A stretch of DNA of 64,000 nt from DAOVXM01 sp963746255 (GTDB lineage Bacteria > Chloroflexota > Anaerolineae > Anaerolineales > UBA4823), in the NCBI GenBank assembly GCA_963746255.1, contig CAVVAJ010000009.1, positions 372,001 through 436,000 on the forward strand, read 5' to 3'. The notes below the pieces were generated by a model. That model searched no databases. It was not told where the DNA came from and worked only from the letters and a program-made list of their open reading frames with translations. Each line of letters begins with the position of its first letter. Positions within the stretch are counted from its first letter, which is position 1. Below are positions 8,664 through 18,340 of the stretch, piece by piece. Both the position numbers and the translations under genes were made by a program.

Positions 8664-9575
8664 GTGCACCAACCTGTTCTTTACCAAGAAATTATACTCG
8701 CTTTGCGCCCGCAGCGTAGGGGTCGTTACATTGATGGTACGGTCGGATTGGGAGGGCACGCATGGGGTATATTGGATGCCAGCCAGCCGGATGGTTTACT
8801 GCTTGGATTGGATGTCGATCCCTATGCCTTAGAACTAGCAGAACAGCGATTGGTAGAATTCGGCCGGCGAGCCACGCTAATCCGGGCATCCTATTCAGAT
8901 TTATCTGCCCAGTTGGAAAATATCGCTTGGCAGTCTGTAGATGGGATTCTGCTGGATTTAGGCGTGTCTTCTCTGCAGTTGGATACTCCCCAGCGCGGAT
9001 TTTCATTCCGGTCTGATGCTCCCCTGGACATGCGTTACGACCCGGATAATCCAGTGCGTGTAGTAGATTTAATCAATTCACTTCCCGAGAGTGATATTGC
9101 CGATATTTTATATCGCTACGGGGAAGAGCGTAGGTCTCGTCAAGTAGCGCGAGCCATAGTTGCCGCTAGACCTGTATTAACAACTAAACAATTAGCTTAT
9201 GTTGTTTCGTCCGTCACTGTGAGCGGGCGGAAAGGTTTGCATCCTGCAACGCGCACTTTTCAGGCATTCAGGATTGCAGTCAACCGAGAATTAGATGCGC
9301 TTGAGAAATTCCTACCGCAAGCGGTGGCGGCATTAGCCCCTCAAGCACGACTAGCGGTGATTTCCTTCCATTCACTCGAGGACCGGATCATCAAGCATTA
9401 TTTTCGTCGAGAAAGCACAGGATGCCTGTGCCCTCCTAAACAACCCCAGTGTACTTGTGGGCACGAGGCGCAATTACGTCTCCTTACTAAGCGCCCCACA
9501 AGACCCGGGAATTCTGAAACGGTTAATAACCCGCGCTCACGCAGCGCTCGTTTGCGGGTAGCCCAAAAAATATAA
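8664..9575 (+). CDS. rsmH: 16S rRNA (cytosine-1402 N4)-methyltransferase
   Basis: The GTG-started 303-residue product begins MHQPVLYQEII and has the SAM-binding DGTVGLGGHAWG motif (Asp24). The C-terminal FHSLEDRIIKHYFRR and a four-cysteine segment (CLCPPKQPQCTCG) are typical of RsmH (MraW). It methylates C1402 of 16S rRNA at N4, tuning P-site fidelity, and is the usual second gene of dcw clusters. It lies 26 bases after mraZ, so the two are co-transcribed. An unusual 197-base gap then precedes ftsL. Confidence 0.95.
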   Translation: MHQPVLYQEIILALRPQRRGRYIDGTVGLGGHAWGILDASQPDGLLLGLDVDPYALELAEQRLVEFGRRATLIRASYSDLSAQLENIAWQSVDGILLDLGVSSLQLDTPQRGFSFRSDAPLDMRYDPDNPVRVVDLINSLPESDIADILYRYGEERRSRQVARAIVAARPVLTTKQLAYVVSSVTVSGRKGLHPATRTFQAFRIAVNRELDALEKFLPQAVAALAPQARLAVISFHSLEDRIIKHYFRRESTGCLCPPKQPQCTCGHEAQLRLLTKRPTRPGNSETVNNPRSRSARLRVAQKI

Positions 9576-9772
9576 TTGTTTGCCTTTGCCTGATGAAGGT
9601 CGGTGATTGTTGCAGCAGCTTGCTCACTAACAATACCGTGCAAGAGGATGGGTAACGGCTATTGACCTTCTCTGCAGGTAAAACTGATGGCACAACACTT
9701 GCAAGCAACTTGGTGGCAGTGATAATCATCTGTAAATTAGTCCTCAAGATGCCAAATAGCTTGTAGGAGAGA
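9576..9772 (+). other. Intercistronic gap between rsmH and ftsL
   Basis: These 197 bases interrupt an otherwise tightly packed cluster. No gene was recognised. A modest stem, ATTGTT at 9606-9611 with AACAAT at 9629-9634 and an inner AGCA/TGCT pairing, is visible. It might hold an internal promoter or processing site, but none could be placed confidently. Confidence 0.4.
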
Positions 9773-10252
9773 ATGATGGAACGAGTTAGCAGCATATCTC
9801 AAGCATACTCACAAGCGCCCTGGCGAAAACAGCTCCAGATTATTGGATTGTTCCTTCTGCTGGTCGTATTTGTCGCGTTGATAGCTGGAATTTATCTCAA
9901 TGTCACAGCCCGCGCTGCAACTCTTGGTCGTGAAATCCTGATAATGCAGTCTCAGATTCAGAAACTGGAATTAGAAATCGCTGATCTTGAAACGCGCTTA
10001 GCGATCGCGAATTCAGGTCAGGAGATGCAAGACCGCGCAATTGCATTAGGATTTCATCCGGTTGAGATAGATGATTTGACTTTTATTGCCGTACCCGGTT
10101 ATTCCCCACGTTGGGGAGCAGTCATGGCTCCAGCACCGGAGCCTGTTGAAATTGTATCCGCTAGCCTGCCAGCAGATTACACCGAATCGCTGTTTGATTG
10201 GTTAATCAGACGTGCCCAGATACACTTTGGCCGTCTGGAGGTGTCGCCATGA
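9773..10252 (+). CDS. ftsL: FtsL-like cell-division protein
   Basis: The 159-residue bitopic protein has a short cytoplasmic head and one membrane segment at about residues 22-45 (LFLLLVVFVALIAGIYLN). A periplasmic coiled-coil with leucine/isoleucine heptads follows at about 50-90, and then a proline-rich tail. This topology and the position between rsmH and ftsI identify FtsL, which with FtsB and FtsQ activates septal FtsW-FtsI. Sequence similarity across FtsL proteins is low, so the call is mostly positional. AGGAGAG precedes two consecutive ATG codons at 9773 and 9776. The stop overlaps the ftsI start (ATGA). Confidence 0.8.
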   Translation: MMERVSSISQAYSQAPWRKQLQIIGLFLLLVVFVALIAGIYLNVTARAATLGREILIMQSQIQKLELEIADLETRLAIANSGQEMQDRAIALGFHPVEIDDLTFIAVPGYSPRWGAVMAPAPEPVEIVSASLPADYTESLFDWLIRRAQIHFGRLEVSP

Positions 10253-12024
10253 AAATGGAACACGTCTGGCGCTATACACTGCTGGGCACATTGTTTACTG
10301 TCATGGCTGGCCTGATTGTGGTTCAGCTATTGCGTATTCAATTAAACCGCGCTCAAGTTGAAAAGTTTATTGAACAAGGCCAATCGTATGCTGGTGAATG
10401 GCGGACATTTTATCCAGCGCGAGGTCAGGTTTACGACCGTTGGGGAAACCTCTTGGCTGGAAATTCGACTGTTTACCAGGTGGGGGTTGAACCTGCCAAT
10501 GTACATAACCCTCACACGGTTGCCTTGGCTCTCAATGTGATCCTTGGTCTGGATTACAACGATGTGTACCAAAAGATCACCCAAGGTCCGACTTCACAGC
10601 TGGTTTACTTAGTCTTAGATGACTTTGTGCCCCAGGAAAGGATCGATCGCTTACAGCAATATGCTGGTGATATCGATAATGCATATTCGGTTGACGACAA
10701 TCAAGAAGCACCGAGTTTGAGAGGATTGGTCTACCAACCGCATTTGCGCCGCAACTATCCGGAGAAGGACTTGGTTTCAAATGTGCTCGGCTACGTTGGA
10801 TTTGATCAAGATGGGAATCTTCACGGCCTCTATGGGATAGAAGCGAAATTTGACGAACTATTAGCAGGCTTGCCGCAACGGTTTTGGGTCCCTAATGATC
10901 CAAATCGTGCACAAGAATTACCCGACATCCCCGATGGGACCAGTCTGATGTTGACGATCGATCGTGAAATACAGGGTTCGATGGAGACCATCTTGGACAC
11001 TTCGATCGAGTTCAATGGTGCAGAATCTGGCACGATTATCGTTATGGAACCCAAAACCGGTGATATCTTGGCTATGGCTACCAGTCCGCGTGTAGATTTG
11101 AATCGTTATTGGGAATATGAGGACTTTATCACAGGTTCAACACCTTTCAATCGAGCCATCAGCCAAGCTTATGAACCTGGTTCAGTTTTCAAAATCTTAA
11201 CAGTTGCCGCAGCCCTGGATAAAGATGTGATCGAGCCGCAGACAACATTTGTTGATACAGGTGTTTTTGAGATCGGTGGCACATATATCTACAACTGGAA
11301 TTCAGCTGCTTGGGGACCTCAGGACATTCAAGGCTGCCTGCAGCATTCGCTGAATGTCTGTCTTGCCTGGATTGCGAAAGAGACCGGTCCAAAGGATTTT
11401 TATGATTATATGAATTCCTTTGGGATTGGACATTTGACGGGTATCGATCTAGCAGGCGAGCTGACCGGGCGCTTGAAAGTGCCTGGAGATGCAGATTGGT
11501 ATGATGCGGATTTGGGCACCAACTCTTTCGGACAGGGTGTTTCAACTACGCCATTGCAAATGGCTGTTGCTGCTTCTGCGATTGCCAATGAAGGCATGAT
11601 CATGGCGCCGCGTATCGTTAGGTCGATTATTGATAATGGCCACCAATCAGATATCGAGCCCCGGGTTATCGGACGGCCGATTGCCGAGGAGACGGCGAAG
11701 ACGCTCTCTTACATGCTGGCCGCATCCTTAGTCGATGAAGCCTCTACTGCTCTAGTCGAAGGATACGAACTTGCGGGAAAGACGGGTACGGCAGAAATTC
11801 CTACCCCATATGGATACACCAGCCATGTAACGAATACATCCTTTGTAGGTTGGGGGCCAGTAGACGATCCCCGCTTTTTAGTATACATCTGGTTTGAGAA
11901 ACCTACTTCCTCCATCTGGGGTTCGGAAGTTACGGCAATTGTATTCAGCCAAGTCGTAGAAAGACTGGTGGTTATCATGAAAATACCGCCGGATAGTGTC
12001 CGGCAGGTATTAGCCAGCCAGTGA
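10249..12024 (+). CDS. ftsI: Septal peptidoglycan transpeptidase (penicillin-binding protein)
   Basis: This 591-residue class B PBP has an N-terminal membrane anchor (about 10-32) and a pedestal domain containing RGQVYDRWGNLLAG. The transpeptidase domain follows with EPGSVFK (Ser312 nucleophile, Lys315), the SLN triad motif in QHSLNVCLAW, and GKTGTAE near residue 510. It cross-links septal glycan strands together with FtsW. No PASTA repeats are present. The ATG at 10249 overlaps the ftsL stop in an ATGA and gives the natural MKMEHVWRY start; an earlier in-frame start at 10198 would lie inside ftsL. Gene order supports FtsI over an elongation PBP2. Confidence 0.92.
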   Translation: MKMEHVWRYTLLGTLFTVMAGLIVVQLLRIQLNRAQVEKFIEQGQSYAGEWRTFYPARGQVYDRWGNLLAGNSTVYQVGVEPANVHNPHTVALALNVILGLDYNDVYQKITQGPTSQLVYLVLDDFVPQERIDRLQQYAGDIDNAYSVDDNQEAPSLRGLVYQPHLRRNYPEKDLVSNVLGYVGFDQDGNLHGLYGIEAKFDELLAGLPQRFWVPNDPNRAQELPDIPDGTSLMLTIDREIQGSMETILDTSIEFNGAESGTIIVMEPKTGDILAMATSPRVDLNRYWEYEDFITGSTPFNRAISQAYEPGSVFKILTVAAALDKDVIEPQTTFVDTGVFEIGGTYIYNWNSAAWGPQDIQGCLQHSLNVCLAWIAKETGPKDFYDYMNSFGIGHLTGIDLAGELTGRLKVPGDADWYDADLGTNSFGQGVSTTPLQMAVAASAIANEGMIMAPRIVRSIIDNGHQSDIEPRVIGRPIAEETAKTLSYMLAASLVDEASTALVEGYELAGKTGTAEIPTPYGYTSHVTNTSFVGWGPVDDPRFLVYIWFEKPTSSIWGSEVTAIVFSQVVERLVVIMKIPPDSVRQVLASQ

Positions 12025-12114
12025 ATTGGTTCATGGTGTCATGATGTTCCAGTTATCCTGGCTTTTTGTACATTTACAACTTAATGTACTACAGAAATAT
12101 GGGATAGAAAGCAA

Positions 12115-13537
12115 ATGCTGACTGTTGCGGATATCTTAGAAGCCCTGTGTGGTATTCGTCCGTCACGGGGCAACCAGGTGATTACTGACGCAGTGATCAG
12201 ACTCACGAGAGGTATCACAAGGATCAATGTTTATAGCACTGCCTGGTGATAATCACGATGGTCATGATTTTGTCGGTGAAGCTTTCCAGTCTGGCGCTTC
12301 CATCGCCTTGATCCACAGAGCATCGCATCAAGAATTCAGGGCTATGGATTTGAGGTCAGCGTTACCATCACTGGATATCGTTATCCCAGAATTTCCGTTT
12401 TGTATCCTTGTTGAAGACAGCTTGCAGGCTCTCCAAAGCATAGCCCGTTATTGGCGCCAGAAGCTTTCCCCACGCGTCATTGGTATCACTGGGAGCGTAG
12501 GCAAATCGACAACAAAAGAGTTGGTCGCCGAAGTCATAGACCAGCGCTTTAGCACCTTAAAAAATCCTGGTAATTTAAATAATGAGATCGGTTTACCGCT
12601 GACACTTCTCCGTCTCGATCGAAGGCATCAGGTCGCCGTACTCGAAATGGGTTTCTATGTCCCTGGAGAGATCGCATTGTTGTGCGATATTGCTCAACCC
12701 CAAATCGGTGTCGTGACCAATATCGGCACGGTTCATGCTGAACGGGCAGGCTCGCAAGAAGCCATAGCACGAGGTAAAGCTGAACTTGTCGAATCTCTAC
12801 CAGCAGCTCCCGATGGGATTGCGATCCTAAACCATGATGATCCTTTAGTCAGGCCGATGGCTGAGAAAACTCGTGCACAAGTTTTTTTCTATGGACTGAC
12901 CGCAGAAGCAGACCTGTGGGCTGATGAAGTGGAAGGGCTGGGCTTAGATGGGATTCGTTTTCGGCTGCACTACAAAAACGAGATCATCCACCTGCAAGTA
13001 CCGCTCATCGGTCGCCATTCAGTTCATACTGTTTTGCGAGCCTCCGCAGTTGGATTGTCCCTGGGGCTCACATGGCAGGATATTGTGAACGGGCTTCGTT
13101 CAGGGAAGGCACAACTGCGGCTTGTCGCGGTTCGAGCGAATAATGATGCGGTATTGTTAGACGATACATACAACGCATCCCCTACATCTACCTTGGCGGC
13201 GCTCAACCTGCTGGATGAGATCGATGGCAACAAAATTGCCGTCTTGGGCGACATGCTTGAATTAGGGCAGTACGAGTGGCGAGGACATGAGATGGTGGGC
13301 GTGCGAGCAGCGGAAGTGGCTGATGAGTTGATCACTGTCGGTGAACGGGCGAAACTGATCGCCTCTGCAGCCTTACGTGCTGGTCTCCGAGAAGATAAGG
13401 TGACGCAGCTCGCCGATAGCCAACAAGCGATTGATTATTTGCTGCCGCGTTTAAAGAGTGATGACGTCGTCCTGGTAAAGGGTTCACGCGGTATGCGAAT
13501 GGATTACATCGTAGCGGCATTGGAGCAGCATAAATGA
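12115..13537 (+). CDS. murF: UDP-MurNAc-tripeptide:D-Ala-D-Ala ligase, with an apparent 1-base frameshift
   Basis: The frame from ATG 12115 reads MLTVADILEALCGIRP and ITDAVI, then one extra A at about 12199 breaks it. Skipping that base continues as DSREVSQGSMFIALPGDNHD, the normal MurF sequence. The rest, readable from 12227, has the Mur ligase P-loop ITGSVGKSTTKE and GDMLELG. The enzyme adds D-Ala-D-Ala to the UDP-MurNAc peptide using ATP in the cytosol. The protein starting at 12227 alone would lack about 37 N-terminal residues of the UDP-binding domain. Because the gene is essential, a sequence error is likelier than loss. The end overlaps mraY by ATGA. Confidence 0.9.
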
Positions 13538-14541
13538 CCCAGGCCTCGATGGCTTTAGCCCTCGCCGGGTTCAGCTTTATGTTAACGGTCATCTGGGGTA
13601 CACCCTTATTGCGGGTTCTGCGCTATTTTAATGTTGGCAAGGTTATCCGGTTCGATGGTCCGCAGCGGCATGCGTCCAAGATGGGCACTCCCACCATGGG
13701 AGGCGTATTGTTCGTCCTCCCAGTCCTGTTGGTGACAGTCTTGCTCAATGCTAGCGTTTTGATCGGTTTCAAAACCTTGGGAAGGTCCGTCTTACTCCCA
13801 TTAGGTGTTATGGTGATTTTTGCTGCAATCGGCGCAGTAGATGATTGGCAGGGTTTACGAGGCCGACGGCGTGGTGAAGGGATGAGTGCTCGAGCAAAAT
13901 TCTTGCTCCAGTTGGTCGTTGCTTTGTTTGCTGCCCTGGGTATGTATTATGTATTAGATGTCCCGCAGCTATATTTTCCAGGTAAACCGGATGAGATTCA
14001 ACTCGGACTGTTTTTTATCCCGATAGCAATATTTATTATCCTGGCATCATCAAATGCTGTGAATTTGACAGATGGTTTGGATGGATTAGCTGGTTTGATC
14101 TCTGCTACTGCTTTCGCCAGTTATGGTGGTATCGCTCTCATGCAGGGACAGGTGTTCCTGGCTCGTTTCTGCTTCACACTTGTCGGTGCTGTGTTCGGTT
14201 TTTTATGGTTTAACGTACATCCGGCGGAATTGTTCATGGGTGACACAGGATCGCTATCTTTAGGATCGACACTCGCCGTTGTTGCCCTCATGACAGGTCA
14301 ATGGGTTATCCTCCCGGTAATTGCGATAATTCCGGTCAGCATCACATTGAGTTCGTTGATCCAGGTGAGCTACTTCAAATACACCCGGCGCAAGTATGGT
14401 GAGGGAAGACGACTGCTAAAAATGGCACCACTTCAGCATCACTTTGAGTTAATCGGCTGGAGTGAGACACAGATCGTACAGCGTTTTTGGTTAATCAGCC
14501 TTTTGGCCGCTATGCTTGGTGTAGCGTTTGCAGTGGTATAG
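13534..14541 (+). CDS. mraY: Phospho-N-acetylmuramoyl-pentapeptide transferase
   Basis: The 335-residue polytopic membrane protein contains KMGTPTMGGVLF, VDDWQGLRG, NAVNLTDGLDGLAG (the catalytic Asp cluster) and MGDTGSLSLG, followed by PLQHHFELIGWSE. All are diagnostic of MraY. It transfers phospho-MurNAc-pentapeptide to undecaprenyl phosphate to make lipid I. About ten membrane helices are expected. Its ATG overlaps the murF stop, showing translational coupling, and its end overlaps the alternative upstream starts of murD. Confidence 0.97.
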   Translation: MTQASMALALAGFSFMLTVIWGTPLLRVLRYFNVGKVIRFDGPQRHASKMGTPTMGGVLFVLPVLLVTVLLNASVLIGFKTLGRSVLLPLGVMVIFAAIGAVDDWQGLRGRRRGEGMSARAKFLLQLVVALFAALGMYYVLDVPQLYFPGKPDEIQLGLFFIPIAIFIILASSNAVNLTDGLDGLAGLISATAFASYGGIALMQGQVFLARFCFTLVGAVFGFLWFNVHPAELFMGDTGSLSLGSTLAVVALMTGQWVILPVIAIIPVSITLSSLIQVSYFKYTRRKYGEGRRLLKMAPLQHHFELIGWSETQIVQRFWLISLLAAMLGVAFAVV

Positions 14542-14602
14542 CACGATGTTTTTATCTGGATTGGCACTTGAGACATTCATCGACCCAGATTCCGGGAATA
14601 GG

Positions 14603-16036
14603 ATGTTGGATAAAGCTTCTTGGAAAGATCGAAAAGTTGTCATCATTGGAGCAGCTCGACAAGGGCTTGCACTTGCGAGATACCTAGGCAAGCATGGTGC
14701 AACCGTGGTGCTAAATGATCGCCTACCTGAGCAAGATTTACTGCCACAGCGTCGAGCTCTGAGCGATCATTTAGCAGCCTATGATTATGCGGTTGAGTGG
14801 GTCTGTGGAAGCCATCCATTGGATATTTTAGATGGGGCAGATACTGTCTTCGTCTCCGGCGGTGTGCCGTTATCGCTTCCGCTAATCCAGGAAGCCAAGA
14901 CTCGTGGGATCCCGCTCTCAAACGACTCGCAACTCTTCTTGGAAACGGCACCATGCAAGGTGATTGGTATTACAGGCTCGGCAGGGAAAACCACTACTAC
15001 AGCATTGGTTGGAGGTATTTTGCGTGACGCTTATACTCCCGGTTCAACCCAAGTACCACCTCGCGGCGTCTGGGTTGGTGGCAATATTGGCGAACCTCTC
15101 CTGACAATGGTCGATGAGATGGCAAAGAATGATCTGGCTGTAATGGAGCTTTCTAGTTTTCAGCTTGAACTTATAACTCGCTCGCCGCAACTCGCTGTTG
15201 TGTTGAACATTACACCGAACCATCTTGACCGTCATGGGACTATGCAGGCATACACTGATGTGAAGGCACGCATCTTGGAATTCCAATCCCGAGAAGGAAT
15301 TGCAGTGTTAGGCCGTGATGACAAAGTTGCATGGGGATTGGCACCTGATGTTGGCGGGAAGCTGGTCTCATTTGGCAAATCCCCCCTACATGAAGGGGAA
15401 GGCACGTTTTTGATAGACAATGATATTTACTACCTCAGTGATGAAGGGGATACCCGGTTGATGGCGTGCTCAGATATCCCTCTCCGCGGGAAACATAACA
15501 TACAGAATGTATTGGCTGCTGCCGCGATCTCGATCGCTGTGGGAATATCCCCGCAGAGAGTAAATTCCGGCGTAAAGTCATTCTCTGGAATAGCGCATCG
15601 GTTGGAGTACGTACGCTCGTGGGGAGGGGCAGCTTGGTACAACGACTCCATCGCGACCGCCCCTGAGCGTGCCATGGCAGCGATCCGATCATTTGAAAAC
15701 CCGATCATTTTATTGGCGGGTGGACGTGATAAGGATTTGCCGTGGGAAGATTTCGCTGCATTGGTGAATGAAAGGGTGAAGCATATCATCGTTTTCGGAG
15801 AAGCCGTAGAGGTAATCAGCGCTGCTGTCCATCAGAACAAACGTCAGGCAGGCAATGATTCGATCAAACAGCACATCAGCAAACGTAAAGGAATGCGAGA
15901 TGCGGTTGCTGAAGCAGCCTTGCTTGTTGAGCCAGGGGATGTGGTTCTGCTCTCACCCGGTGGGACCAGTTATGATGAGTTCCGCGATTTTGAGGAGCGT
16001 GGAGAATGTTACAAACAGCTGGTAATGAATCTGTAA
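14603..16036 (+). CDS. murD: UDP-N-acetylmuramoylalanine--D-glutamate ligase
   Basis: MurD adds D-Glu to UDP-MurNAc-L-Ala with ATP. Visible motifs are VVIIGAARQGLALARYL (UDP-binding Rossmann start), ITGSAGKTTTTALVGG (ATP P-loop), VLNITPNHLDRHGTM, and LLAGGRDKDLPWE plus LSPGGTSYDEF in the C-terminal ligase domain. In-frame starts also exist at TTG 14528 and ATG 14546. The ATG at 14603 is preferred because it gives MLDKASWKDRKVVIIG, the usual distance to the Rossmann motif, with GGGAATAGG just upstream. The 3' end overlaps ftsW by 31 bases. Confidence 0.94.
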   Translation: MLDKASWKDRKVVIIGAARQGLALARYLGKHGATVVLNDRLPEQDLLPQRRALSDHLAAYDYAVEWVCGSHPLDILDGADTVFVSGGVPLSLPLIQEAKTRGIPLSNDSQLFLETAPCKVIGITGSAGKTTTTALVGGILRDAYTPGSTQVPPRGVWVGGNIGEPLLTMVDEMAKNDLAVMELSSFQLELITRSPQLAVVLNITPNHLDRHGTMQAYTDVKARILEFQSREGIAVLGRDDKVAWGLAPDVGGKLVSFGKSPLHEGEGTFLIDNDIYYLSDEGDTRLMACSDIPLRGKHNIQNVLAAAAISIAVGISPQRVNSGVKSFSGIAHRLEYVRSWGGAAWYNDSIATAPERAMAAIRSFENPIILLAGGRDKDLPWEDFAALVNERVKHIIVFGEAVEVISAAVHQNKRQAGNDSIKQHISKRKGMRDAVAEAALLVEPGDVVLLSPGGTSYDEFRDFEERGECYKQLVMNL

Positions 16037-17259
16037 ATCAAGCACAAGTCAGACAACGCAAACCGCAGAATAGGTCTGTGCGTTTGAAGATTGATGTTCC
16101 GCTCTTGTTGATAACGATCATTTTAGCAGTGTTCGGGATATTAATGGTCTATTCAGCGAGTTGGGATTATGCCATCCGTTTGGGTGAGGCTGCAAATTAT
16201 TTTATCAGCCGGCAGATAGTATTCTTGATTGTCGGGATCATTGTGGCGGTAATCCTCACATTTTTTGATTACCACTTCTGGCGAACACTTGCTGTCCCGC
16301 TGATCGGGATTACTATTATTTTATTGATCGGGGTTTTGTTCTTTGGTGAGTTACGCAATAACGCCGTCCGTTCACTGTTTAGCGGGTCCGTCCAGCCCTC
16401 AGAATTGGCCAAGATAGTCACCGTGATCTATCTGGCAGTCTGGTTATATGCAAAACGCGATCAACTGCATGACATTACTCTTGGTCTGATTCCGCTGGCC
16501 GGCATCCTGGGAGTAGTTGGTGGATTGATCTTTGTCCAACCAGACTTAAGCGCTTTCTTGACCATCTTTCTCTTGGGCGGCATTATGTTCTTCTTGGCAG
16601 GCGGTGATTTGAGGCAAATCGTTCTGCTTGTGTTGGTCGCAGCGCTGTTCGGTTGGGTAGTTGTAGTGATCAATACGACAGGTGGCGAGCGTGTCCAGAG
16701 TTATCTCGCCGGGTTGAAAGACCCTTTCCAAGCGTCATACCACGTTCGCAGGTCTATAGAAGCATTTGTCAAAGGGGGTTGGTTCGGGGTAGGCATTGGT
16801 AGGGCCGAAACGAAATTGACCGGCTTACCGGTTCCGCCAACTGACAGTATATATGCCGTCGTTGGGGAAGAAACTGGAATTCTCGGGTCGATCACATTAG
16901 TCGTCCTGTACACAATCATGTTGTGGCGAGGTTTGATCATTGCCCGGCGCGCGCCGGATAGATTAGGGACTCTGCTGGCGGCCGGCTTGAGTTTTTGGCT
17001 GGCATTGGAAGCCTATATCAATATGGCTGTGATGGTGAATTTGCTGCCATTTGCGGGCAATGCCCTGCCCTTTATGAGCGCCGGCGGATCCAATCTATTG
17101 GTGTCCTTAGCGGCAATTGGTATTTTGATGAATATATCTCGTTTATCTGCTCCTGCAGACGGAAAAGAAGGGAATCCTTACGGTGCGGTTGTTGATTTGC
17201 GCAGGTGGAACCGGTGGCGGCGTGTACCCCGCTCTCGCCGTGCTCGAAGCGCTAAATAA
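16006..17259 (+). CDS. ftsW: Septal peptidoglycan polymerase FtsW (SEDS family)
   Basis: The 417-residue SEDS protein has about ten membrane helices after a basic 30-residue head. Motifs include FGILMVYSAS, QPDLSAFLTI, GWFGVGIGRAETKLTGLP with the periplasmic catalytic region, and LPFAGNALPFMSAGGSNL. FtsW polymerises glycan strands from lipid II at the septum with FtsI. The C-terminal tail is very basic (RRWNRWRRVPRSRRARSAK) and is encoded by the same DNA as the start of murG in another frame (77-base overlap). The start inside murD has no better alternative. Confidence 0.94.
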   Translation: MLQTAGNESVNQAQVRQRKPQNRSVRLKIDVPLLLITIILAVFGILMVYSASWDYAIRLGEAANYFISRQIVFLIVGIIVAVILTFFDYHFWRTLAVPLIGITIILLIGVLFFGELRNNAVRSLFSGSVQPSELAKIVTVIYLAVWLYAKRDQLHDITLGLIPLAGILGVVGGLIFVQPDLSAFLTIFLLGGIMFFLAGGDLRQIVLLVLVAALFGWVVVVINTTGGERVQSYLAGLKDPFQASYHVRRSIEAFVKGGWFGVGIGRAETKLTGLPVPPTDSIYAVVGEETGILGSITLVVLYTIMLWRGLIIARRAPDRLGTLLAAGLSFWLALEAYINMAVMVNLLPFAGNALPFMSAGGSNLLVSLAAIGILMNISRLSAPADGKEGNPYGAVVDLRRWNRWRRVPRSRRARSAK

Positions 17260-18340
17260 ATCACAGCATGTTGACTCTGAGCCGGACGCCGCACTAGAGG
17301 TGCTCTGGGTAGGTAGTCGTGGTGGAATGGAGGCAGAATTGGTTGAACGGGTTGGTGTACCCTACAAATCAATACCAGCGGCAGGTTTGCATGGTGTTGG
17401 CTTGCGTGCGTTGCCCAACAATTTGCGCGCATTGTATCATGGGTATAAAGCTGCCCGTCAAATCCTCGAAGAGTACCAACCCGACGCATTATTCTTTACT
17501 GGTGGGTATGTCGCAGCGCCGATGGCGATCGCAGGTCGTTATATGACTGGTAAAGCAGCCCGTCCCCGCATCGTAACATATATTCCCGATATAGAACCCG
17601 GGTTGGCGTTGAAGGCTGTAATTCGGTTCTCGGATCAAGTAGTCGTATCTGCCGCGGCCACCCAAGATTTTTTGCCGTCTGCTATTCAGGCTGAAGTAAC
17701 AGGCTCTCCCATTCGTGAACACCTACGGTCTTGGACGAGACAACGTGGCGAACAGTTTTTTGATCTTGACCCGGATATGCCCACGTTATTGGTATTTGGA
17801 GGCAGTCGCGGAGCGCGATCTATCAACCAGGCATTAATTGCCGTGCTTCCCGAATTGCTCTCGACCTTACAAGTCATCCATATCAGCGGCACGCATGATT
17901 GGGCCGTGGTTGCAGAAAACCACCAAGCGTTGGAGGCGAAGATACCTGCACCAATTTTCCAGCGTTACCACGTTAGGGAGTATCTACACGAAATGGGTGC
18001 GGCTTTGAGTGCTGCGGATTTGGTTCTGTGCCGTGCGGGTGCTTCGTCACTGGGAGAATTTCCTGCTTTTGCATTACCCGCAATTCTGGTTCCTTATCCG
18101 TATGCCTGGCGTTATCAGCAAGTAAATGCTGAGTATTTAGCCCAGCGTGGAGCAGCGGAGATCATTCAAGACAAAGATTTATCAGCCCTGCTGCTTCCAA
18201 CAGTCTTGCGCTTGATCAAGGACCGACAAACATTAGCAGAGATGAGCGCAAAGATATCATCATTGGCAAAAGTAAATGCCGCGGATGATATCGCACGGAT
18301 AATTCGTAATTTGCCAGCGAGTGAGCGAGGTCTTCAATGA
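17183..18340 (+). CDS. murG: UDP-GlcNAc:lipid I N-acetylglucosaminyltransferase
   Basis: The GTG-started 385-residue protein begins MRLLICAGGTGGGVYPALAV, the glycine-rich loop of MurG, and contains FTGGYVAAPMAIA, GGSRGARSINQAL and a C-terminal RAGASSLGEFPAFALPAILVPYP. It attaches GlcNAc to lipid I, forming lipid II, on the inner membrane face. The loop usually reads GGTGGH; here the residue after GG is G then V, so the His commonly at this place is replaced. The start is fixed by this loop and lies 77 bases inside ftsW. The stop overlaps the next ATG (ATGA). Confidence 0.95.
   Translation: MRLLICAGGTGGGVYPALAVLEALNKSQHVDSEPDAALEVLWVGSRGGMEAELVERVGVPYKSIPAAGLHGVGLRALPNNLRALYHGYKAARQILEEYQPDALFFTGGYVAAPMAIAGRYMTGKAARPRIVTYIPDIEPGLALKAVIRFSDQVVVSAAATQDFLPSAIQAEVTGSPIREHLRSWTRQRGEQFFDLDPDMPTLLVFGGSRGARSINQALIAVLPELLSTLQVIHISGTHDWAVVAENHQALEAKIPAPIFQRYHVREYLHEMGAALSAADLVLCRAGASSLGEFPAFALPAILVPYPYAWRYQQVNAEYLAQRGAAEIIQDKDLSALLLPTVLRLIKDRQTLAEMSAKISSLAKVNAADDIARIIRNLPASERGLQ

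Noticed and set aside
12190..12240. Programmed frameshift in murF
   Set aside because: No slippery heptamer or downstream structure is visible, and similar single insertions in ddl and the DegT gene point to sequence error.
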